Assembly: GCA_021773075.1 (NCBI GenBank)
Contig: JAJFKT010000010.1
Coordinates: 124,001-188,000 of the forward strand
Length of the DNA stretch: 64,000 nt
Source: Woeseiaceae bacterium
GTDB lineage: Bacteria > Pseudomonadota > Gammaproteobacteria > Steroidobacterales > Woeseiaceae
Direction of reading: 5' to 3'
Shown here: one piece after another, positions 27,125 to 35,269 of the stretch
Numbering within the stretch: position 1 is the first letter of the stretch
How the letters are laid out: each line of letters begins with the position of its first letter
Program-made: the position numbers and the translations under genes
The notes under the pieces: model-generated
Told to the model about the DNA's origin: nothing
Database searches by the model: none
Seen by the model: only the letters and a program-made list of their open reading frames with translations

Positions 27125-27514
27125 TCAGGCAGGTGGTGCTCTGGATTGATAGTTGGATGCAGTGCGCTGCGGCAGTATGGGAGACGCAAGAGAAACAAGA
27201 GGTGTGTCATTACCCTGCGGCGAAATGTCTACCGCGTTATCGCCGCTGGCAATAGCGGAAAAGAGCAGGTGACCGATCTTGCACAAGTCGGTGTCACCGC
27301 GAGTTTCCTGACTGGAATCGCCGTCATGATGGTGGTGGGAGTGCCTGGACGCAGACATTCCTGAATACGCCATCGGCATTTGTTCGGGACACAACTCGAA
27401 CAACATGCCACTGCCGGGCGCCGCCGGCATGTAGCCAAGCGGCGTAAGCCCACGCAAAAGCAGACCTGCTAGCAATACCAGCACAACAGCTGATTGAATC
27501 ATGTGACGTTTCAT
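27125..27514 (-). CDS. DUF2946-like His-rich exported protein
   Basis: A 129-residue protein with a signal peptide or single membrane helix at the N-terminus (SAVVLVLLAGLLLRGLTPLG), followed by FELCPEQMPMAY, a metal-binding-looking SRHSHHHHDGD stretch and a second Cys in DLCKIGHLLFSA. This arrangement fits the DUF2946 family, often found next to TonB receptors and copper genes. It ends 61 bp before the receptor start and is probably in the same operon. A role in binding metal in the periplasm is inferred from the His/Met/Cys content. Confidence 0.7.
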   Translation of the reverse strand: MKRHMIQSAVVLVLLAGLLLRGLTPLGYMPAAPGSGMLFELCPEQMPMAYSGMSASRHSHHHHDGDSSQETRGDTDLCKIGHLLFSAIASGDNAVDISPQGNDTPLVSLASPILPQRTASNYQSRAPPA

Positions 27515-27604
27515 GACAAAAACATGCTAGCGGATGTTGGACTTGCTCGGTAGTAGGTGATTACCCCAGAATGCATCTCTGGGATTTTCTTTGACTGATC
27601 CCGC

Positions 27605-28180
27605 CTAGTAGACGGAATTATTGAGAAATTCCCGGAGACTCGCTTTGGCTGTCGATTGATCATCCCAAAGCTTGAATGCCTGTGGCCTTGCGCCTGTCGA
27701 TTGCACACGGACTTCGTTCGAGGCGGCGATCAGGCGTAAATGATCAACCGAGACCTCGTAGTATGCGTCTGCGGCTGACGCGACAGGCTTAACGTAGACT
27801 GGTTCGCTGGCACCAATGGCTTCCGCAGACCATCCGACCAGTTCGAGCGGCAATGGCTCGCCGTCGGCATAAATAACGATCGATTCGAAGCCGTCTCGTG
27901 ATGCACCGAGGTCCGGGTCCTGGATTGTGTTCCATATGCCCAGCCACAGGTAATACTGGAATGAACCGGTGCGGTTTACCTCCAGCGGTGCAAGTTGCAC
28001 GAACTTTCTGGCGTACGCAGCGGCAGCATAGTTGTCACGATAAAACACCATCGGTACTTTGCTGTAAGTTATCGTTACGGCGGTCAACGGGTCCAGCTTG
28101 TTGCTGATCGCTGCGTTGCCACCAGCGCATGCAGCGAGTGCAAAAATCGAAAACAAAATTATGCTTGTAACTAACTTCAA
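27605..28180 (-). CDS. Lipoprotein of unknown function
   Basis: A 191-residue protein with a lipoprotein signal peptide: MKLVTSIILFSIFALAAC, lipobox LAAC at residues 15-18. Residue +2 after the Cys is Ala, so outer-membrane sorting is expected. The mature part is rich in aromatic residues and beta-prone. I do not recognise the family. Its ATG overlaps the stop of the barrel protein gene (ATGA), so it is the last gene of the cytochrome-barrel operon. An accessory role for the barrel or outer-membrane cytochromes is inference from coupling alone. Confidence 0.7.
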   Translation of the reverse strand: MKLVTSIILFSIFALAACAGGNAAISNKLDPLTAVTITYSKVPMVFYRDNYAAAAYARKFVQLAPLEVNRTGSFQYYLWLGIWNTIQDPDLGASRDGFESIVIYADGEPLPLELVGWSAEAIGASEPVYVKPVASAADAYYEVSVDHLRLIAASNEVRVQSTGARPQAFKLWDDQSTAKASLREFLNNSVY

Positions 28181-30645
28181 AAGAAGACCTGATAACCGAC
28201 ATTGATGAAATACGATTCGCGATCAAGATTGGACTCGAGTGCATCGTGTTGTGAAAACTGTTTGCCGGCTTCCAGGTCGATTCTAAATTTTTGGCTGCGA
28301 CGATATTGTATTCGAATAGCCGGCGTGTACAGCCATTCATAGTCTGGACTACTCAGTCGCTGACGCCTGTCTACGCGCAGACGCGGGTTGATGCGCAAGC
28401 TGCGGCGTATCGGATAGCGGCTGTCGAGCAGCAAAGATATCACTTGCGAATTTCCTGAGTCTGAGTAGCGGGTGGTCAGTATAGTGACATCCCCCTCTTT
28501 GAGAAGGCTACTCGCAACGACGCTGGTCGAGAAGTAGCGGTAATCATTAGCGGGTGTCGCCTCCACACCGCCAGACGCGGGCGTTGACTCAATTGTCGAC
28601 TGGCTGAAGTCTGCATTTATCTGGAAGCGAGGTGAGAGCGAATGCGACAGGCCAATTGTCACAGAAGTGGACAGTGGACTTCGGTCAAGCCCGAATTGTC
28701 GAAGCTCCTCGACCGGGAAAAGTTCCAGCAGGTCTGAAAATTCCAGAACCGGTTGACCGATCAGGGCGTTGCCAGCACTCAGGTACGGGCTATGTCGCCT
28801 GTCGTATGAACCGTGAAGCGATAGTCTCGACGCAAATCGCCAACTCGCCTGCAGGAATGCGCTGCCAAGCTCGTCGTAGGAGGTGTCGTAGTCGACCAGC
28901 CCCCAAACGCTTTGGTTCTCACCGAAATATCGAAACTCGCCCCCGACTGCCTGGCGATCGGTGATACCCTCGATTTCCTGTTCAAGATAAAAAATGCCGA
29001 GCTCCAGGCCATCCAGCGGTGGGCGGTAGGTGGCACTTGCGCCGTAAAACGAGCGGGTAGAATCAACGCCGTCATTTGAGGAATAGGCAGGTCTGCCGTA
29101 AACCGCATTTACAAGAAAGTTCTCGCCCGCTTCGTAGCCTAAATTCAACCCATCGAAGCGCCCAAGTATGCCGCCACTGTTTCTCGACTGTCTGCCAATG
29201 CGAGCCCGAAGTCCGCTACTCGCGTCCGCGAGGTCGGCGTAGGCGTAGGACACGCGCATCGCGCTTCCCCGGTTTGCGCCATCGTCAAGAAAGTCATTGC
29301 GGTAACCAGCTGAGATTCGGCTGCTGAAGTCAAATCGCTGGCCACGCCTGCGTGCATCAAAATTAATGTCGGAATACAGCGCCGATTGACTGACGATTTC
29401 CTCCTGATCGTTTTGCTGGTTGGCATCCCTGCGGTAGTACTGTGAGAAAAAAGTCTGTATGCGCCAATTCTTTACGCGCGGAGAGGGTGATCTTGCGCCA
29501 CCGTCAGTTGACGGCGATGTTCCGGAACTCGCTCGACGCGTGGCAAGCATTGCGGCAAGACGCTGGCTAACGCGTGCGGCGCTCTCCTCATTGGGATAGA
29601 GAGACAGATAGCGCTCGTACTCGGCCTTGGCGTGTGCCATTTGTCCGTTTTTCTCTCTGGCACGGGCAAGAAATTCCTGTGCCTCCGGGTGTCGGGGATG
29701 GGCCGGTTGCTGCAGCACTTTGGTATAGATTTGTATTGCTCTTGACGTCTCGTCCGCAAGCATGGCTTTGCGTGCATCATCCATTAGAGAGTCAACTTTC
29801 GAAACTGCATCTGTCGAAGCGTTGGACGGCTCACTCTCATCAACTGGCGACTCGCGTTGCGCGGAGATCAGTTCAATCGAGTTCAAATCCGGGTCAGTTT
29901 GCTCAATCCACGCGTTGGGAAAGTCCTGTCTTAATAAGCGCATTGACTGGCTAGCGAGAGCGGCAGTGTCAAAATTCCCAAGGCGAACGCGATACCAGTT
30001 CTTCCCGTGGACCAGCACCTCGGTATAGTAGATTGTCTCACCAACGGCAGGCTGCAATTGTGGCACGTCTGCGACGGTAGGCGTTCGCTGCAGTGACATC
30101 AGGTTGACCGCCCAGTCGGCCGTTGCCGTTTTCGGCTGTTCGACCAGCCTGTGAAGCGGTTTCGGATCCAACGCGGAATCAAGCGGTAAAATACCATCCG
30201 CAGACTGACCAACTGAGACAGCAACGTCGAACGACAGCGACGACATGTTGACTTCGAATTCAACCGATTCCGAGAAAATCAGGGTAAGTACCGCCTCATC
30301 GGAGGACTCACCGTCATATTCAACTTCCAACAGCTTCGCACTCTCGGCATTGAACGGACGAATTCTCGTTTGTGACCGTGCGACATTTGGCGAGACGCCA
30401 TTGCAGATGCTGGTCGGATCCATAAAGATGCGCAAGCGGTCACCACTGCCATGTGGTTCGTGTCGCAGATAGTTCGCTTTGCAGTTGAATCGGACATTGA
30501 CCGTGCTAAGCGGGATATCCGATGAGTCATCGACGGATACGCGGGAGTTGGCGATGAATCCTCCCGCGCCAAATGTGCTCGACGCAACGAACAACAAAGC
30601 AGCGCCAGTGAGCCGTGCCGACAATCTGTGAAATCGGTTTATCAA
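28177..30645 (-). CDS. Outer-membrane beta-barrel protein with SPOR and TPR domains
   Basis: The TTG chosen gives 822 residues and overlaps the stop of the giant cytochrome as TTGA; a longer frame to 30729 exists but would overlap that gene by 88 bp and bury the leader. Domains: signal peptide (1-28), an unrecognised beta domain (about 30-145), a SPOR-like domain (about 178-250, NWYRVRLGNF, then PNAWIEQ), TPR-like helices (about 285-365, with HAKAEYERYLSLYPNEE), then about 400 residues of alternating strands ending YFINVGYQVFF, a typical BAM-targeting C-terminus. The barrel recalls poly-strand porins such as MtrB by context, not by sequence I can recognise. Confidence 0.75.
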   Translation of the reverse strand: MINRFHRLSARLTGAALLFVASSTFGAGGFIANSRVSVDDSSDIPLSTVNVRFNCKANYLRHEPHGSGDRLRIFMDPTSICNGVSPNVARSQTRIRPFNAESAKLLEVEYDGESSDEAVLTLIFSESVEFEVNMSSLSFDVAVSVGQSADGILPLDSALDPKPLHRLVEQPKTATADWAVNLMSLQRTPTVADVPQLQPAVGETIYYTEVLVHGKNWYRVRLGNFDTAALASQSMRLLRQDFPNAWIEQTDPDLNSIELISAQRESPVDESEPSNASTDAVSKVDSLMDDARKAMLADETSRAIQIYTKVLQQPAHPRHPEAQEFLARAREKNGQMAHAKAEYERYLSLYPNEESAARVSQRLAAMLATRRASSGTSPSTDGGARSPSPRVKNWRIQTFFSQYYRRDANQQNDQEEIVSQSALYSDINFDARRRGQRFDFSSRISAGYRNDFLDDGANRGSAMRVSYAYADLADASSGLRARIGRQSRNSGGILGRFDGLNLGYEAGENFLVNAVYGRPAYSSNDGVDSTRSFYGASATYRPPLDGLELGIFYLEQEIEGITDRQAVGGEFRYFGENQSVWGLVDYDTSYDELGSAFLQASWRFASRLSLHGSYDRRHSPYLSAGNALIGQPVLEFSDLLELFPVEELRQFGLDRSPLSTSVTIGLSHSLSPRFQINADFSQSTIESTPASGGVEATPANDYRYFSTSVVASSLLKEGDVTILTTRYSDSGNSQVISLLLDSRYPIRRSLRINPRLRVDRRQRLSSPDYEWLYTPAIRIQYRRSQKFRIDLEAGKQFSQHDALESNLDRESYFINVGYQVFF

Positions 30646-33641
30646 AAGCCGCCACCGGAAATTCGATGCTCCGGACCCGGCCGGTTCTTTTTGATCGTCG
30701 TGAATGACGAGTTGGTATATACATGGCACGCACCGGCACAGTCTCGCAATTCGCTTGCCGTGTACTTGATGTCAGGACTTTCGGATTTCTTGTGCGGTCC
30801 CGACTTGTAGTCGCCAGCATGGCAGCCAGCACAGTCGGGCTGAAATGCCGGGAACGACCAATTCACGACTTCTGTGTTGCTTCGATGACACTCCGTACAG
30901 TTCAGATTGCCACGGTGATCGAGTGGTTCGTACGGTAAGCCGGTATGCCGGTAATTGGCGGGTGTCCATGCGTTGGGGTTGTGGCACAGCCCGCAGTCCT
31001 GTGACGTATTGAAGTGGCCGGGGTTCTGACCAGTCGCGATTGTGCCGTTATGGCAGGACGAGCAGGAGCCAAGTACCTGGTTGTGATCAACGTTGGTCAC
31101 CGGAACCCAAACATTTGTGTTGTGGCAGTCTTCGCACACGTTGGTTGTTAACACATGGACCGGACCCTTGCCGGTTGCGTCTGAGCCGTTGTGACAACTC
31201 CCGCAATTGTTTGTGATATTGGCATGGTCGAAATTAGCCGGAACCCAGGCAACTGATGTGTGGCAGTCATCGCAGTTGTTGCCACTCGAAATGTGCGTTG
31301 GATGCTTGCCGATTGCCGTCACGCCATCGTGGCAGGAGTTGCAGGTCCCGATGACTTGTGTGTGATCAACCGCAAACGTTGGAATCCAGACATTGGATGT
31401 ATGGCAGTCCTCGCATACATTAGTGGACTGAATATGCGTCGGATCCTTGCCGGTTGCATCGGTACCGTTATGGCAGCTCGCGCAATTGCCGGTGATATTC
31501 ACGTGATCAAAATTTGCAGGCAGCCAGCCGGTCGTGGAGTGGCAGTCCTCGCAATTGTCGCCACTGTTGATATGTGTCGGATGTTTGCCAGTCGAAGTTA
31601 CGCCGTCGTGACAGGAGCCGCAGGTGCCGAGTACCTGGGTGTGATCGACTGTAAAGGTTGGGACCCACAGATTCGATGTATGGCAATCCTCACACACGTC
31701 AGTTGTTTGCACATGCGTTGGAGATTTACCCGTTGCTTCCACACCGTTGTGACAGCTACTGCAATTGCCAGTGATGTTGACGTGGTCGAAGTTGGCCGGC
31801 AGCCAGGCGACAGTGGAATGGCAATCGTCGCAGTTGTTGCCGCTGGCGATGTGTGTCGGGTGTTTGCCAGCCGCCGTGACGCCATCGTGACATGAGCCAC
31901 ACGAACCCAGTACCTGGGTGTGATCAACGCTGTCCGCCGGGGTCCAGGTGTTACTGTTGTGGCAGTCTTCGCAGACATTGGTGGTCTGAATGTGAGTCAG
32001 AGTTTTGCCTGTCGCCTCAACGCCATTGTGGCAGCTCGTGCAATTCCCGGTGATTCCGACGTGATCAAAATTGGCGGGTCGCCACGCGACAGTTGAGTGG
32101 CAGTCATCGCAGGTATCGCCACTCGTAATGTGCGTCGGGTGTTTGCCTACGGCGGTTAAACCGTCATGGCAGGAGTTGCACGTACCCATCACCTGAGTGT
32201 GGTCGACGGTGAAAGCAGGTGCGAATATGTTTGTGTTGTGGCAGTCCTCGCATACGTCGCTCGTCGAAATATGCGTCGCGTCTTTGCCGGTTGCGTCCAC
32301 ACCGTTGTGGCAGTCAATACAGTTGCCCATGATATTGATATGGTCAAAATTTGCTGGCAGCCAGGCATTGGTTGAATGGCAGTCATCACAGGTTTCGCCG
32401 CTTGTAATGTGGGCGGGGTTTTTCCCAGACGCAGTAGTGCCGTTGTGGCAGGATCCACATTCACCGATGACCTGTGTGTGGTCGACTGTGTCCGCAGGCA
32501 CAAAGCTGTTCGTGTTGTGACAGTCCTCGCACACAATTGTTGTCTGGATGTGAGTGGTGTTCTTGCCGGTGGCATCGGTTCCGTTGTGACAGCTGCCGCA
32601 GTCGTTGATGATGTTGGTGTGATTGAAATTAGCTGGCAGCCATCCGGTCGTTGAGTGACAGTCATCGCAATTCGCGCCGCTTGAAATATGAGTTGGATTC
32701 TTGCCTTCCGCCGTTACCCCGTCGTGACAGGAGCCGCAACTACCAAGCACTTGCGTATGATCAACGTTGAAGGTCGGCGTCCAGATATTTGGGTTGTGAC
32801 AGTCTTCGCATACGTCGGTCGTTTGCACGTGTGATGGAGACTTGCCTTCTGCCTCGACGCCATTGTGGCAGCTGACACAGTTTCCCGTGATGTCGACGTG
32901 GTCAAAATTCGCCGGCAGCCAGCCTATGGTCGAATGGCAATCGTCGCAGTTGCTGCCACTCGTAATGTGAGTTGCATGTTTTCCGCTTGCGGTCGAACCG
33001 TCATGGCAAGAACCGCAGGTACCCAGAACCTGCGTATGGTCGACAGAAACAACGGGTTCAAATACGAACGTATTGTGGCAATCCTCGCAGACATTGGTCG
33101 TTGAGAAATGGGTGGTGCTCTTGCCTTCTGCGGTTGTGCCATCGTGGCAGGAAACGCAGTTGCCATTGATGCCAGCATGATCAAAGCGAGCAGGAAGCCA
33201 GGCCACCGTGCTATGACAGTCATCGCATTGGTCACCACTCGAAATATGTGTCGCAGTCTTGCCAGTCGCCTGAGCACCGTTATGGCAGCTTATGCAGTTG
33301 CCCGAAATAGACGCGTGGTCAACAAAACTCACGATGCTCCAGTCGGACGTAATATGGCAATCGGAACACTCGCCGTCGGATGCAACATGATTCGCAGGTT
33401 TGAATGAGGCACGCACCATGCCACTTTGTGAATGACAGCTCGTGCACGCAGAATTCGTCGCAGCGAATGTGCCGCTTATATGGCAGCCTTCGCAAGTAAT
33501 ATTGGTATGCGCGCCATCGAGTGTAAAGCCGGTACTGAAGTGGTCGAAAGATTGCTGAGACTGTGCAGTGTCCGGGAGGATTGCAAAGCAAAGTACAAGA
33601 AGCAAACTCAGAAACTTGAATTCGGTCTTAATGGAGTTCAT
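30642..33641 (-). CDS. Giant multihaem c-type cytochrome (39 CxxCH plus one CxxxCH)
   Basis: A 999-residue exported protein (signal peptide to about residue 28, SPI type, no lipobox). I counted 39 CxxCH haem-binding motifs and a final CAGACH (CxxxCH, residue 968). Residues 139-882 are eight tandem copies of a 93-residue unit with four haem motifs each in the order CDDCH, CxSCH, CEDCH, CxSCH (spacing 23, 23, 24, 23). Each motif is followed 12-13 residues later by a conserved His (FDH, GKxxTH, VDH, GKxPTH), suiting bis-His ligation. The C-terminus has a different pattern (CTECH, CAGCH, then CAGACH). It is coupled by ATGA to the 21-haem gene upstream and by TTGA to the barrel gene. A periplasmic or extracellular electron wire is the likely role. 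Confidence 0.92.
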   Translation of the reverse strand: MNSIKTEFKFLSLLLVLCFAILPDTAQSQQSFDHFSTGFTLDGAHTNITCEGCHISGTFAATNSACTSCHSQSGMVRASFKPANHVASDGECSDCHITSDWSIVSFVDHASISGNCISCHNGAQATGKTATHISSGDQCDDCHSTVAWLPARFDHAGINGNCVSCHDGTTAEGKSTTHFSTTNVCEDCHNTFVFEPVVSVDHTQVLGTCGSCHDGSTASGKHATHITSGSNCDDCHSTIGWLPANFDHVDITGNCVSCHNGVEAEGKSPSHVQTTDVCEDCHNPNIWTPTFNVDHTQVLGSCGSCHDGVTAEGKNPTHISSGANCDDCHSTTGWLPANFNHTNIINDCGSCHNGTDATGKNTTHIQTTIVCEDCHNTNSFVPADTVDHTQVIGECGSCHNGTTASGKNPAHITSGETCDDCHSTNAWLPANFDHINIMGNCIDCHNGVDATGKDATHISTSDVCEDCHNTNIFAPAFTVDHTQVMGTCNSCHDGLTAVGKHPTHITSGDTCDDCHSTVAWRPANFDHVGITGNCTSCHNGVEATGKTLTHIQTTNVCEDCHNSNTWTPADSVDHTQVLGSCGSCHDGVTAAGKHPTHIASGNNCDDCHSTVAWLPANFDHVNITGNCSSCHNGVEATGKSPTHVQTTDVCEDCHTSNLWVPTFTVDHTQVLGTCGSCHDGVTSTGKHPTHINSGDNCEDCHSTTGWLPANFDHVNITGNCASCHNGTDATGKDPTHIQSTNVCEDCHTSNVWIPTFAVDHTQVIGTCNSCHDGVTAIGKHPTHISSGNNCDDCHTSVAWVPANFDHANITNNCGSCHNGSDATGKGPVHVLTTNVCEDCHNTNVWVPVTNVDHNQVLGSCSSCHNGTIATGQNPGHFNTSQDCGLCHNPNAWTPANYRHTGLPYEPLDHRGNLNCTECHRSNTEVVNWSFPAFQPDCAGCHAGDYKSGPHKKSESPDIKYTASELRDCAGACHVYTNSSFTTIKKNRPGPEHRISGGGF
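30996..33368 (-). repeat. Tandem haem-binding repeat within the giant cytochrome
   Basis: Eight head-to-tail 279-bp units (30996-33227) encode the 93-residue four-haem module. Half a module more (residues 92-138) precedes them, extending the pattern to 33368. Each unit is itself two related halves of 46-47 residues. Copies differ throughout, both in spacer residues and in codons, so they are old rather than freshly amplified. The unit length stays at exactly 93 residues in all eight. Confidence 0.93.
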
Positions 33642-35269
33642 TGCAGGGTCCTCACTTCTTGGAATGATTCAGCTGTATGGCATCGCCCACAGTCCGTTCC
33701 AAACTCATCATCGTGAATATCGTCGGCGCGATGGCAGTTGCCGCAGCTCGCGCTATTTGTCGTCATCTTTTGCAAACTTGCGCGATGGCAGTCTGCGCAA
33801 AGCACATCTGTATGCGCACCATTGAGTGCGAACGCCGTCTGTGTATCGTGATCGAATGTCCACATGTCCCAGCCGACAGGGTTGTGGCAACCATTGCAGC
33901 TTTGCGGAAAGAAGCCGCGATGTGGATCTTCTTCGGCGTGGCACGAAGCACATTCGGCTTTTACTTCCGCAAATGCCTGTGTCGCGTGGCAGCCATCGCA
34001 CTCGGGCTCTGTGTGTTTTCCGAGTAGTGGGAAACCGGTGAAATCGTGGTCAAAAAACACTGGATCCTGCCAATTCACCTCGGTATGACAGTCTTCGCAC
34101 CGACGCCCAAGAGACAATTCATGCGGATCCTCCTCCAGATGACAACTGTCGCAACTCGTTGTGAGTTGCACTTCAAACACGGGATCGACGTGACAGTCAT
34201 TGCAGGCAATCTTGCTGTGGCCACCCAGAAGTTGATAGCCTGTATCCGCGTCGTGATTGAAAGCCGGCTCGGACCACTCATTGCTACTCGTGTGGCAGGT
34301 ATCGCATTGAGCACCTCGATGTCCGTCGTGCTCGTCGTCTTCCAGATGACAGGAGATACACGTATTTTCAATTTCATCCTGGAAAGGGTTATCAGAATGA
34401 CAGTCAGCGCAACTCAATTCAGCATGCCGGCCAAGAAGTTCGAAGTCGGTATCGAGGAAATGGTCAAAGCTTGAGTCGCGCCAATCAGACGGATTGTGGC
34501 AATTGCCGCATTCGTTTCCGCTGCGGCCGTTGTGTTCGTCGTCTTCGGCATGACAGTCGTAGCAAGTGCTTAGCGGCTTCGGGAACGTCCTGTCCTCGTG
34601 GCAGTCCAAACATGCCGCATCATTGTGCTTGCCGAGAAGTTGGAAGTCGGTCGTATCGTGATCAAAGCGCGCTTGCAGCCATTCGGTCGGCTTGTGGCAG
34701 TCGCCACAGGAAGATCCCATGGTTTCCTGATGCGGTTTATCTTCTAAATGGCAGCTCTCGCACTCGGATGCTGTTTCCCGATGCAGCGTATCGCTGACAT
34801 GGCAGTCGCCGCAGGCGGCGTCCTCGTGACTGCCCAGCAACTCAAAGTCTGTCAGGTCATGGTCGAATGTATCTTCGTCGAGGATAACGATGATTGCGTC
34901 ACGGCCTTCGTGGTCTGTGTGACAGCTAAAGCATTGCTCGCTGTTCGCATCGGGATGTTTTCCGTGAAAGCCATTTTTCTGACTGAGGTCTGCAGCGACA
35001 TCATCATGACAGTCCAGGCAAAGCTGCCGTTGACCTGCTTTGTCGAACATCTTGTGGCAAGAAGAACATTCGGCCTCGTACTCGGCATGCCCTTCAATGA
35101 CCTGACCGGGCATGACCAGCGTCTCAATGTCCTGAGCTATGGCGTCGCGCGATGTTAGAAAAGCAATCATGAGTGCCAGCCAAAGTACATACGTCCCTCT
35201 CAAAGCATGTGCCCGGAAGTCTCGCCTAATACATGTGTACGGCGAGTACATGGACCAGAGCAGAAACAA
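33638..35269 (-). CDS. Multihaem c-type cytochrome with 21 CxxCH motifs
   Basis: A 543-residue exported protein (less if a later start is used: ATG at 35251 or TTG at 35203; the hydrophobic leader is WLALMIAFLTSRDAIAQ). I count 21 CxxCH motifs. After three N-terminal haems there are six repeats of about 67 residues, each with three haems: CxDCH, CxSCH followed by (L/A)E(D/E)xxH, then CxxCH followed by a W, FDHD and LLGxH. The extra His residues can serve as distal ligands. It resembles cytochrome c3/c7-type tri-haem modules. Its stop overlaps the ATG of the giant cytochrome (ATGA), and its 5' end overlaps the membrane cytochrome b gene. Confidence 0.9.
   Translation of the reverse strand: MFLLWSMYSPYTCIRRDFRAHALRGTYVLWLALMIAFLTSRDAIAQDIETLVMPGQVIEGHAEYEAECSSCHKMFDKAGQRQLCLDCHDDVAADLSQKNGFHGKHPDANSEQCFSCHTDHEGRDAIIVILDEDTFDHDLTDFELLGSHEDAACGDCHVSDTLHRETASECESCHLEDKPHQETMGSSCGDCHKPTEWLQARFDHDTTDFQLLGKHNDAACLDCHEDRTFPKPLSTCYDCHAEDDEHNGRSGNECGNCHNPSDWRDSSFDHFLDTDFELLGRHAELSCADCHSDNPFQDEIENTCISCHLEDDEHDGHRGAQCDTCHTSSNEWSEPAFNHDADTGYQLLGGHSKIACNDCHVDPVFEVQLTTSCDSCHLEEDPHELSLGRRCEDCHTEVNWQDPVFFDHDFTGFPLLGKHTEPECDGCHATQAFAEVKAECASCHAEEDPHRGFFPQSCNGCHNPVGWDMWTFDHDTQTAFALNGAHTDVLCADCHRASLQKMTTNSASCGNCHRADDIHDDEFGTDCGRCHTAESFQEVRTLQ

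Noticed and set aside
31260..32654. Open frames of 90-210 codons on the plus strand inside the giant cytochrome
   Set aside because: They are mirror frames produced by the biased, repeated codons of the minus-strand gene; their translations are low-complexity Val/Ala/Arg repeats without a start site or family.
30996..33368. Regular spacing of similar DNA could suggest a CRISPR array or satellite
   Set aside because: The 279-bp period is fully explained by in-frame protein repeats with conserved CxxCH codons; there are no short identical repeats with unique spacers.
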